DNA of 64,000 bases from Pseudomonas allokribbensis (lineage in GTDB: Bacteria > Pseudomonadota > Gammaproteobacteria > Pseudomonadales > Pseudomonadaceae). Shown here piece after piece: positions 26,235 to 36,100 of the stretch. The notes beneath the pieces are model-generated. The model ran no database searches and was not told the origin of the DNA. It worked only from the letters and a program-made list of their open reading frames with translations. Every line of letters begins with the position of its first letter. Position 1 is the stretch's first letter. Position numbers and translations under genes: made by a program. Location of the stretch: the NCBI RefSeq assembly GCF_014863605.1, contig NZ_CP062252.1, positions 3,729,001-3,793,000 on the forward strand, given 5' to 3'.

Positions 26235-27122
26235 TTAGCCGATGCGCAAGGCGCGCAGGTCGAGGTGGCCGTCCTTGAGCGGCGGGCACCAGTAGTAACC
26301 GCCGGTGATCGGCCGGCTGATGCGGTACAGACCGTCGGTGATGCCGTCTTCCAGACCGCTCATGCGGCGCAGTTGCGCTTCGAACGCGTCGAGGGAGAAA
26401 CCGAACGCCAGGAACATCAGACCGGCGCGGTCGCCTTCGATCCACGGCATCGAACGGCGCACGACGAAGGCTTCCGGAGCGAAGCTTTCCTGGGCGGTGC
26501 GCTTGACGTGGGCGGACACCGGGGCGTCGTCGAGCTCTTCGTTGTCGCTCAGGCGACGGCCCATGATGTTGTCTTTGTCTTCGGCGGACAGTGCATGGAA
26601 ACCCTTGAGGTCGTGCTGCCACTGCTGGATCGCGGCAAAGCTGCCACCCACCAGACCTTCGGCGCCTTCACTTTGCAGTGCGGCGGCGATGGCGGCTTCG
26701 TCGTGAGGGTTTTCGGTGCCGTCTTCATAACCGGTGAGGTCATGACCGTCCTTGTGACGGAAGGCTTCCTGCATCTGAACCAGACGCAGCGCCGGGGCCA
26801 GTGCGGCCTCAAGCGCGGTGCTGCGGTTGAGCAACTCGCCACGGTCGACGCCGTGCAGCCAGACCCACAGGGCGTGCTGGGTCGATGGGTTTTCCACGCC
26901 GACACCGGTCAGCGCCGGGAAGCTGCGCAGGCCGTCGATGTTCACATTCAGGGCCTTGGCCAAGGATTCACCGAAACCGACCACCGCCGACTTGCTGTCC
27001 ACCAGGTTCAGCAGGTTGTCGATCGCCTGCGGCAGTGCTTCCACCGATTCGAGGGCGAAAAACAGGTGACGTGCTTGCGGCGGAACAGGGGTGGCGAGGA
27101 TGCCCGGCTGGTAGTAACTCAT
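26235..27122 (-). CDS. DyP-type haem peroxidase, YfeX-like
   Basis: A 295-residue cytoplasmic dye-decolourising peroxidase of the YfeX type. The family motif GxxDG is GYEDG at residues 131-135 (Asp134). The likely proximal haem ligand is His205 (PVSAHVKR), and the distal Arg lies in VVRRSMPW. It has no signal peptide or Tat motif. It uses peroxide to oxidise phenols, dyes or porphyrinogens. It sits 16 bases upstream of the Gfo/Idh/MocA gene and may be cotranscribed with it. Confidence 0.92.
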   Translation of the reverse strand: MSYYQPGILATPVPPQARHLFFALESVEALPQAIDNLLNLVDSKSAVVGFGESLAKALNVNIDGLRSFPALTGVGVENPSTQHALWVWLHGVDRGELLNRSTALEAALAPALRLVQMQEAFRHKDGHDLTGYEDGTENPHDEAAIAAALQSEGAEGLVGGSFAAIQQWQHDLKGFHALSAEDKDNIMGRRLSDNEELDDAPVSAHVKRTAQESFAPEAFVVRRSMPWIEGDRAGLMFLAFGFSLDAFEAQLRRMSGLEDGITDGLYRISRPITGGYYWCPPLKDGHLDLRALRIG

Positions 27123-27179
27123 GTGAACTCCTTGGGAAAGAGCGCGGAGTTTAACTGTAGCCGGAGGGTTTGTGTGGGA

Positions 27180-28226
27180 TCAGATGACGCACTCGTTGCG
27201 CCACGCGCTCGGGCTCTTGCCCGTCCAGCGCTTGAACGCCCGGCGAAAGCTGCGCACGTCGCTGTAGCCAACTTCTTCGGTGATGCGCTCGATGGGCATG
27301 TCGGGATTGGCCAGCAGACTCATCGTGCGCGCCTGACGCACTTGCTCCAGCAGCGCTTCGAAGGTCAGCGAGTGCTCGGTCAGCCGCCGACGCAAGGTGC
27401 GGCTGCTCATGTTCAGGTCGCCAGCGATCTTTTCGATGTGGCTGCCCCGGCTCAGGTCCCGGGCAATGGCGCGCTCTACGGCCTGAATCAGATCGAGCTT
27501 CTGGTGGACTTGCGCCGCTTCCAGCTCCAGCAGTGTGACCGCCTGACGCAGCGCCAGCGAATGATGATTGGGCAGGTTCACATCCAGCCACTGCACATCG
27601 ATCAGCATGCGATTGTGCAGACAACCGAAGCGTACGTCCGGCCCCAAAAGCCGCCGGTATTCATCAACGTAATCCGGCGCCGCGTGCATGAACTCCACGG
27701 CAATCGGTTTGAACGTCTCGCCCACCAGCGCCCGGCCGTAGACCAAAAGGCTGGCGAAAAACTCTTCGACCGCAAACACCTGCACCTCGGCGAACGGCAA
27801 GCGGCATTCCACGTCCAGGTACACCTGCTCGCCCACGACATCGACGCTGGAAACGACAATCCCGCCGGACGTGTGCTGATGACGAATCCCCAGTTCGAAC
27901 GCATCGCGCAGGTTCTTGCACAGCGACAGCACATGCCCGAGCAGACCGAGGGTGCCGAGCACGTTCTGCGCGCCAACCCACAGGCCCAGCCCCTGATTGG
28001 GCAAAGCCTTCAGCGCCCGCTGAATCATGGCCACGGCCTGGCGGTAGGAGATCCGCTGCGAAGGATCCTGCAGGTCTTCGAAAGTGAAACCGAGGCCACG
28101 GCACAGGCTTTCGGCCTCAATACCCTTGTTGGCAGCAACTTCGGCCAGGGTCTGCAGCAGAAACGGCGACACCAGCGCCAGTTCGAAGGTGGGGTCTTGG
28201 ACTTTTACATTCATGGGGGCTGACAT
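27180..28226 (-). CDS. AraC-family regulator with arabinose-binding-like N-terminal domain
   Basis: A 348-residue regulator. Residues about 20-210 match the ligand-binding domain seen in OruR/ArgR-like AraC proteins (GLGLWVGAQNVLGTLGLLGH). The C-terminus has two helix-turn-helix motifs (KIAGDLNMSSRTLRRRL; ITEEVGYSDVRSFRRAFKRWTG, quoted in part). It is divergent from the SphA-like outer-membrane protein across a 199-base gap that holds a nested dyad, so it probably activates that gene. A second ATG four codons in is also possible. Confidence 0.9.
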   Translation of the reverse strand: MSAPMNVKVQDPTFELALVSPFLLQTLAEVAANKGIEAESLCRGLGFTFEDLQDPSQRISYRQAVAMIQRALKALPNQGLGLWVGAQNVLGTLGLLGHVLSLCKNLRDAFELGIRHQHTSGGIVVSSVDVVGEQVYLDVECRLPFAEVQVFAVEEFFASLLVYGRALVGETFKPIAVEFMHAAPDYVDEYRRLLGPDVRFGCLHNRMLIDVQWLDVNLPNHHSLALRQAVTLLELEAAQVHQKLDLIQAVERAIARDLSRGSHIEKIAGDLNMSSRTLRRRLTEHSLTFEALLEQVRQARTMSLLANPDMPIERITEEVGYSDVRSFRRAFKRWTGKSPSAWRNECVI

Positions 28227-28284
28227 TCCGGATCACGCTGAATTGTTATTTTTGTAACCGGTTATGTCGAAGGAAGTTAGCACA

Positions 28285-28333
28285 GGGTTGGCGGACTGTC
28301 CGCAGAAGTCCCCTTCTGTGTCCGCCAATACCC
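28285..28333. promoter_or_regulatory. Nested inverted repeats in the AraC/porin divergent promoter
   Basis: The outer arms TGGCGGAC and GTCCGCCA flank an inner hairpin CAGAAG-TCCC-CTTCTG. The whole spans about 49 bases of the 199-base gap between the divergent regulator and outer-membrane protein genes. It could be the regulator's binding region or a leader hairpin; no proof is available from sequence alone. Confidence 0.4.
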
Positions 28334-28425
28334 TGCCCCGCTGTGCGCCAAGGGCTTATTTCTATAGTGGCCGGGCGTCCTGCGCGCCGGCGGTGCGCCC
28401 AAACACAATAATAATGAGGACGGAC

Positions 28426-29373
28426 ATGACCCCGAACCGCGCGACATTCCCTGTGCGACTGGTGCTGAGCCTGCTCGGCTGCGCCGTGACCCTGCCGGCG
28501 CTGGCCACCGAAGCCGGTGTCGACAACATCGGCACCGGCACCGACGGCTTCTTCATGCTGCCGCTGGAAGTCGACAGCCTTCCCGAGAACATGGTTGCCT
28601 TCAACCTCTACTACAACCACTACAAGGCGACCAAGCTCAACATCAGCTCGTTCGGCGGCAAGGTGCCGAATGTCGAGATCGAATCCACCGCCGTCATCCC
28701 GCGTATCGACTACCTGAGCCCGGTACGGGTGTTCGGCGGACGCCTCGCCGGTTACATCGCCCAGCCGTGGCTGAAACAGGAAGTGTCGGTGTTCGGCCTG
28801 AGCGATACCCGCGAAGGCATGGGCGATACCACCATCGCGCCGATCATCCTCTGGGACATGGGCAAGAACCTGACCCTCGGCGCCGCTCTGGAAATCACCG
28901 TGCCCACCGGTGAATACAGCGTCGATCGCCTGGCTAACACCAGCAACAATTTCTACACCTACAAACCACTGTTCTCCTTCACCTGGCTGCCGACAGACAA
29001 GACCGAAGTCTCGATGAAGACCACCTACAGCTTCAACGAGAAGAACAAGGACACCGACTACAAATCCGGGCAGATCTTCCATTTCGATTACTCGGCCAGC
29101 TACAAGATCACCGACGACCTGATGCTCGGCATCAACGGCTACTACCTCAAGCAAACCACCGACGACAAACAGTTCGGTCACACCGTGCAGTTCGCCGGTC
29201 AGGACGTTGATGACGGCGTACGCGGCAAGGTGTTCGCCATCGGCCCGGCGCTGCACTTCACCTTCCTCAAGTACGCCAGCGCGGAGATTCGCTGGGCCAA
29301 GGAATTCGACGTGGAGAACCGGCCGGAGGGGGAAATGTTGTGGGCGAAAGTGAGTATTCCGTATGCGTTCTGA
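28426..29373 (+). CDS. SphA / phenol-degradation MetA-like outer-membrane protein
   Basis: A 315-residue exported protein with a signal peptide (cut after PALA). It matches the SphA/MetA-like family found near aromatic and lipid degradation genes: TGTDGFFMLPLEVDSLP near the start, then repeated amphipathic strands (MVAFNLYYNHYKAT; LTLGAALEITVPTG; PLFSFTWLP) and a C-terminal aromatic (SIPYAF) as in beta barrels. GAGGA precedes the ATG by about seven bases. The likely role is passage of a hydrophobic substrate through the outer membrane. It is paired with the divergent AraC regulator. Confidence 0.8.
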   Translation: MTPNRATFPVRLVLSLLGCAVTLPALATEAGVDNIGTGTDGFFMLPLEVDSLPENMVAFNLYYNHYKATKLNISSFGGKVPNVEIESTAVIPRIDYLSPVRVFGGRLAGYIAQPWLKQEVSVFGLSDTREGMGDTTIAPIILWDMGKNLTLGAALEITVPTGEYSVDRLANTSNNFYTYKPLFSFTWLPTDKTEVSMKTTYSFNEKNKDTDYKSGQIFHFDYSASYKITDDLMLGINGYYLKQTTDDKQFGHTVQFAGQDVDDGVRGKVFAIGPALHFTFLKYASAEIRWAKEFDVENRPEGEMLWAKVSIPYAF

Positions 29374-29628
29374 GTGCATTTGTAGGAAGGCGCGCGCAGA
29401 TTTGTAGGCTGGAAACCTGAAAAACAAAGAGGAGGAATAGGCCTACAGCGGCGGTCGAGATTGCCGGACAACGGAGAGAAACGTCCGGCAGATTTCAAAG
29501 GGGGTGTTTGCAGATACTGGATCCCGCAGCTTCATGGTTCTTCAAGGGCTCATGGAGTGCATCGTCTGCCAGTGACGACAATGGGCCAATCCCCCCTTAG
29601 ACTGCTGAAATTGATCACGGAGATCACT

Positions 29629-29823
29629 ATGAGCATATTGCATTCCCCGTTTTACTCTGACTTCGAATCCGAAGAAGAGGCAGAGAGCTACGATCGCTGG
29701 TTTCGTGCCAAGGTGCAGGAGGCACTCGATGACCCCAGCCCCGGCATTCCACATGATGAAGCTATGGCAATGCTCGACCAGATGCTGGAAGAGATGCGCA
29801 GGAAGCGCCGCGCTGCTGCTTGA
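29629..29823 (+). CDS. PaaA2-like antitoxin
   Basis: A 64-residue protein whose sequence follows the PaaA2/stability-determinant pattern: FESEEEAESYDRWFRAKVQEAL, in part, then DDPSPGIPHDEAMAMLDQML and a basic tail. PaaA2 antitoxins are largely helical and unstructured when free, and neutralise ParE2 toxins. The downstream ParE-like frame begins before this gene ends, so the two are translationally coupled. The ATG lies 255 bases after the SphA-like gene, in a gap with no other feature I can support. Confidence 0.82.
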   Translation: MSILHSPFYSDFESEEEAESYDRWFRAKVQEALDDPSPGIPHDEAMAMLDQMLEEMRRKRRAAA

Positions 29824-30097
29824 ATGGAGCGATCAAGCTCTGAACGATCTGGCTGACATTATTGATTACATTGAACAATACAACTCAAACGCTTCAGTTG
29901 CTCTGCAACACAAGGTTGGTGCAGCAACGAAAAGGCTTTCATCAATCCCCTATGGTTACCGGTCCGGTCGAGTGCCAAGCACTCGGGAAATGGTGATCAA
30001 TCCAAACTATCTGCTGGTCTATCGGGTGAACGGGCGCATCAGAATACTGACGTTAGTCCACACCCGACGACAATACCCACGGACCTCATCGCCATAA
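29813..30097 (+). CDS. ParE-like toxin with probable CTG start
   Basis: A 94-residue RelE/ParE-superfamily toxin: WSDQALNDLADIIDYIEQYN, a central alpha hairpin, then PYGYRSGRVPSTREMVI, YLLVYRV and ILTLVHTRRQYP, which is the usual ParE ending. ParE toxins inhibit gyrase. No ATG, GTG or TTG lies near the family N-terminus in this frame. A CTG at 29813 has AGGAAG seven bases upstream and overlaps the antitoxin by 11 bases, so I take it as the start. The nearest in-frame ATG (29756) would add about 19 non-family residues. Confidence 0.8.
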   Translation: MLLEWSDQALNDLADIIDYIEQYNSNASVALQHKVGAATKRLSSIPYGYRSGRVPSTREMVINPNYLLVYRVNGRIRILTLVHTRRQYPRTSSP

Positions 30098-30122
30098 AAA
30101 AAGGGCGGCCAAATGGCCGCCC
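30095..30122 (-). terminator. Rho-independent terminator of the giant exoprotein gene
   Basis: On the minus strand GGGCGGCC-ATTT-GGCCGCCC is a perfect stem followed by TTTTTTTATGGC. It lies 25 bases after the stop of the exoprotein gene and also just past the convergent ParE-like gene. Confidence 0.92.
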
Positions 30123-30146
30123 GAAGCGTACTACACGAGAGTCCTT

Positions 30147-33100
30147 TTACAACGTCAGCTGCCCCCGCTCCTCCTCCGTCAGCTGCTGTTTCGCCTGTTC
30201 ATCCAGCGCCCCGGCGCCCAGCACCTGCACCGGGCTGTTGGGGTTGTAGCCCGGTGTCGGTGCGCGGCTGGCGCCATCGCGGGTCGGGGCCAGTTGTTCG
30301 TTGCCGAAGCTCAGCACCTGCACGGTGAACACCGAGGCCTGGTTCTGGCGCGAGGCGGCTTGCTGCTGACGGGCGACGTCTTCCGCTGCCTGGGTCGCCG
30401 ACGACGCAGCCGAGCTGGCCGAGGTGATCGCCCCGGTGTTGACCGCCGAGACCACCGGTACACCGGTCGCCTTGCCCTGCACCGCAATGTTGGCGGCGTT
30501 GACCACCGTCAGCGCGGCGATGTTGACGTTGCCCGAGACGCGAATCCCCGCCTCGCCCGCATCGATGGTGCCCAGCGGCGCAATCAGGTCGATGTCCCCC
30601 GGTGCCACTTCGGCAATCGGGTTGAGCGTGGCGATACCGGCGCCGGTGCTCGGCACCGATGGCGACAGGGTCACGTTGCCCCAGGTGTCGTACACGCGTT
30701 TCGGCGGTGTGTAGACCACGGTGGTTTTCGAGCCGCGACCGGCGTTGATGTCGCCCTCGGCGGACCAGCCGAGGATCGAACCGCCAAACGTGGTCATGAT
30801 CCGGCTCTGCCCCAGCAGAATGCTGCCCTGGGAGTAGAGCTGAATGTTGCCCGAGCCCTGGGTGATGATGCCCGCCGTGGACGGCGGCGCCGCGCCCTCG
30901 ATGCCGAACACCTGACCACCGCCCGGCGTAAGCATCTGGATGTCGCCACCGAACAGCGTCTTGACCCCGGCGCCGCCGTAAAGCGTGATATCGCCGTCGT
31001 AACGGATCGGGTTGCCGGCCACATCGGTGGTCGGGAAAAGCGCAGCAATGGCGTTGCGACCGCGCAAGTAACTCCCTTTGCGTGGACCATCGACATCGTT
31101 GTACTCAAGGCCACCAGCACGCAATTCGGCGAAATACACCTTACGGGCGAAGACCGCTTGCTCAACACTTGGCAATTCGGCGAAGAAGGCTTGCGCCTGT
31201 TCCGCGTTGCCGCTGAAGCCGTAGCCGAGGGTCAGCCAGCTCTGCAGTTCGTCGAGGTAGGTTTTGACCACCTTGCCCGGTTGACCACTGAGGGGCACAT
31301 CAGGATTGGCAAGGTTCTGCGAGTTCAGGTAATGCGCAATGAACCGCGAATAATCCACGCCCTGCGCGCCCGCACCCGCCTGCATGACCACACTGGCGCC
31401 AGGCCGGTTATCCCCTGCCACTAGCGGCCCGATACTGCTGATGCCGGCACGATCCTCCATCAGGATGTTGCGCCCGGCACTCATATCCAGCAGACCAGGA
31501 CCGGCGATGTCGAAGCTGCTGTAGAGGATGTCGCGGCCGGCGGAAACCCGTGACACGTCATGCGCACTGTTGTGAATGAACAGGTTGCCCGAAGAACTGA
31601 TGGCTTCGTTATTCCCCATTTCCTTCGGCGCCCTTGTCGGCTGGCCCAGATTGGCACCCGACGCCACGATATCGCGCCCCGCCAGCATCCATACCGGTGC
31701 TGCCGCTTCGTACCAGGTGCGCAGTGTGGTTGCAAAAGACAGGGTTTCGCCGCTGCGCACACCCACCAGATCACCGGACAATGCATAAAAACGAGCCGGT
31801 GCCTGTACGCCGCTCAATCCCGAGTAGGTGTCGGCACCAAAAGCGAACAATGGATAACGCGAGTTCAGACGCGGTGCTATGCCATCGTTGCTGTAGTTAC
31901 TCGTTGTCGGCCTGCTGTCGGTGTATTGCGCATACCCCGTGAACGCAGGGGCAAACGGCGTTGCAATGGCCAACAGGCTGGCGCCGGACTGATTGATCGC
32001 GTAGCCACCGGCGTAGATCGAGTCACCGGCCAGCATTTCCAGTTGCCCCGCCCTTGAAGGCGCCAGCAAGAGTGAATAGTTCGTTGCGGCAGGCGTCCCG
32101 TTTTCACTGAACGTGGCCGAAGCACCGGCATAGATGGAACCTTGCCCTGCCACGGCACGCAAAATCGACGGATACACGAAGCGTCCGTCAGTGGGGGACG
32201 TGTTGAGATTCGGGACAGTCCCCTGCGAGTCGGTTTCGGCCAATTGGGTACTTGGCGTCAGGTTGCCCCCCGCCGAAAACAGGTCGATAGCCGTGTGATC
32301 GGTCCACAACGAGAAAGCCGACAAGCCGCCTCCTGCGTGAACAACACCGTTTGCATCCGTGAACGGCGTGGAGTTCTGCAGTTGGACCCGCCCAGGGTCG
32401 GCTGCGCCACCGAGGACCAGATCACCACGGGTGCTCAAGCGCATGCCCGAGTCGCCGGGTATCAGCACCAGCCCACCGGAAGCACTGCCCAGAGTCGAGG
32501 TAAACGGATCGAAAGCCCGGGTTTCGCGCGGGTCCTGATAGGTTGCGTAAGCACCATACTGCAGCTTGATCGCACCCGATGCGCCAGCCGACATTTGTGC
32601 CGCTCCGCGCAGGTTGATCAACGCACCCTGCAAATCGTGGCGTGGCGTGGCAGTACCGGTTTGCCCGGCACGTGCCTGCAATGACGGGTTCAGCATGCCG
32701 CCAATGCGAATGTCCATGTCGCCGCCACCGGTCAATTGCAGGCTGCCATCACTGCCCACTCGCCCGGTACTGCCCACTGCAACGATCAGACCCTGACTGC
32801 GTGGGTTGGTCACGCTGTCGCCCAGCGGCTTGAGCATACCGGCATCGCCTCCGGCTCGCAGGCTGACGTTGCCGCCGCCGAGTGCGCCGAAACCGGTAAA
32901 GCCCACCAGGTAAGGGGCGGTATCACTGCCCGCGCCAGGCAGCGGCTGGGTAGCATAGCTGCCGAAGTTGATCCACCACGCCGTCGGCACATTGCTGTTG
33001 CCCGTGCCCTGACGCCAGAGCCAGTTGCCCACCGATGCGCTGGCCACCTGCTCTCGATAGACCGCCGTGTTGCTCGGCCCACGACGTCCGACCGCATCAC

Positions 33101-36100
33101 CGGACACCGAGCCGCCGGCATTGATCGTCAGGTTGCCACCCAATGTCGGGTACCAGGCCTGATAAAGACTTTCGGTACCGCCATTGACCCATTTTTCGTA
33201 GTCCGCCCCTTTACTGCCCAACACCGAGTTGTCGTCGGTCAAACGTCCACGTGGCTGGTTATATCGCTGATCGATGTCGCTGGACTGAGTGCCGGCCGTG
33301 TACACACCGTAAGGTGAATCCATGCTCAGGTTGCCGGCCGCCAACAGATCGAGATCGCCGGTACCGGTGCGCAGCACGCTGAACATTTGCGAGTGAGTGG
33401 TGACAGCGATGCCACCCTTGTTCGGCATGCAGCCACCCGGATCGATGTCGCACCAGTACAGATCCTCTTCACTGATCGGTGTACCCGGCTCCTTGCCCAA
33501 CCAGTTGCCTTCGGCCCACAGGAACTTGGCGGGAGCGACACAGTCCGCCGGATTTTCATCGCAGAAATGCAGATCGGCATCGGTCACGACCGAACCGGCC
33601 GGGCGGTTCTTGGAGTTGCCTTCAGCCCATTTGGTGTCGAGCTTTTTCTCGGTCACTTTCAACCCGTAATGGGTATCCGCCAGACGCAGATTGCCGTCAG
33701 CCGTCAGCGGCTTCAACGCACGGCTGTCGGCGGACTCAAGGTCGGCGCCGGCCACTACGCGCATCGACCACGACGTGCTGCCCGGTGCCAGCATGCTCGC
33801 GATGGCCCAGTTGCTGCCCTGCTGTGTTGTGCTTGAGTAACCGCGCAGCTCAATGAATGCAGTGCCATCGGCAAGTACGACGTCGGTCATGGACGGAATC
33901 AGCGAGCCGCGCAACAACGCCAGCGGGCCGCGCAATTTAACGCCCACAGCGTTGTTATCCGCCCCGATCGCACGAGGCAGCGGCACATCTTTTGGCCAGA
34001 GCATGGCAAGCAGGCTGGTGGCATCGTTCAATCGAGTGCCAGCCCCCAGCCGACTGCCTGCCGGCAATGTCACGCGGTCATTGAGCAAGGTGCCGGCGGC
34101 GTACAACAGGTTGCCCGATGCATCATGCACGGCGCCTGACAATACCGTGCCGGCGCTGATCGTATAGGCGTTGACCAGAACGCCTTCGGTCGGCAGCAAC
34201 GTACCGCCCGCCAGCGTGGCCGCTTGAATCGGCAAGTCGTAATTGAGCGTGGTGCCCGCCGGAAACAGAGTGCCTTCGGCCAGAGTCACGCCGCTGCCCG
34301 GTACAATCAGGTCGCCGCCAAACGGCTGGACACCCGGCAGCAGTTTCCAGCCAGCATCATCGACGGTTTCCAGGGGCTTGGCGAAACCGTCGTTGATGCT
34401 GCCGTAGATATCCAGATTGCCGCCGGCACGAATCACCAGGCTGCCGGACTCACCAGAGCCATAGACCGGCGTCTTCTGCGAGTTCGGGTTGAGGCTGGCG
34501 TAGCGGTAATGCGACAGGTCGACATCACCTTCTACCACCAGATCGCCATCGGCCGTCTTGCTGACGATCTCGACACCGGGTCGCAGATGGAACGCATCGG
34601 CGTAGGACGCATTGTTGAGCCCGGCGAGCTTGCGTTGCAGCAGATCATTGTTGGCCAGCGCCGCATCGATGAACGTGGTGTTGTCACCGTCGATACGAAC
34701 GAACATGGCCTGATCGATCACCTGATACGGCCGGCCGCTGGCGGCCGGATCGACACCATCGCGGGCATCCGCGTAACGTCGCACGCCATTGAGGCCGATG
34801 GAGCGCGCCCCTTCAATGGTCAGCGTACCGCTGGCATCAATGGCGATATCACCGACGCCAAGCCGTGGCGCGTTCAACTCCAGCGTACCGCGCGGCATCC
34901 CGTCGTTTTGCCCTGGCAGCTTGCCATTGACTGCATCGGTGCCATGACGCAGATCGATCCGAGCACCGGAGGCCAGTGTGAGCAAGCCATCACCGGAATT
35001 GAGTTCGACCATGGCGCGGTTCGGCGCGTCGATGATCTTGCCGTAGCTGTCGACCCGCAACACACGACCATGGGCATCGAGCACGGCATTACCGGAGAGG
35101 GTCAGGCCGTTTTTGCCGGACAGGCGAATGCTGCCGACCCGCTCACCACTGGCATCGACACGACCGCCAATGGTGAGGCTGCCATTGTCCACCACCACAT
35201 TGACTTCGCCGGCCTTGAGCCCGTCGCCGATCAGCAGGTCACCCTGTTTGAACTGGAAGCTGCGACTGCCGAACACCTGCCCGGCATTCAAGCGCTGATT
35301 GAGTGCGGCGAACTGTTCATTCAAATCGCCACCCAGCCGTTGCGCGCGAATATCCACACCGGAAGCCTTGTACGGCACCAGCGTACCGCCGGCATCGTAA
35401 TAGCCGCTGCTGGCACCGAGGATTTCACCTTGCAGATCGACCTCCCCCGCATTCACCGCCAGTGCCACAGCACTGAGATTGCCGGCCTGATTGTTCTGCG
35501 CCGACAAGTCGATACGTGAGCCCGCCGCCTGGCGAATGTTGCCGTTGTGGCTATAGAGCGACACGTCTCCGCCCCAGCTGTATTTCTTCACGTCATTGAA
35601 CGGCAAGGTGCGCCCGGCCAGATCCAGTTGCGCGTTGCCGGTCAGGCTCAGGTCGCCTTCTGCCTTGACCTGCAGCTTGCCGCTGGCCAGCACGATACGG
35701 CCGTCGAGTACGACGTTGCGCGCTTCAAGACTCAGCTCTGCGCCCAGCGCATCGGCCAATGCAGCGCCACCAGTACCGGTGAGCGTCAAATTGTTGCCCG
35801 CCTTCAATGCGTTGACCGATGCTACTTCGCCCGTCAGCAACGGCGTCAGCAGCGTAAGGTTGCCGCCGCTGTAGGTGTAGCCCTTGACCGGGTCATACGC
35901 GCCCTGTTCCTGGTACACCGACAGGCTGCCTTTGTGGTTGGCGGTAATGCGCTCACTGGCCGTGAGATTGACGTTGGCGAAACCCAACGCCAGGCGATCG
36001 TTCTGATCCAGTCCACTCGGTTGCGGACTTGGCCCATAGCCCAATTCGATCCGCTGCGCCTGGATGTCGAGGGTCCCGTGACCGCTGCCGGCCCCGCCCT

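Noticed and set aside
26265-28223. A 652-codon plus-strand open frame opposite the DyP and AraC genes
   Set aside because: Spans two well-supported minus-strand genes and their gap; no motif.
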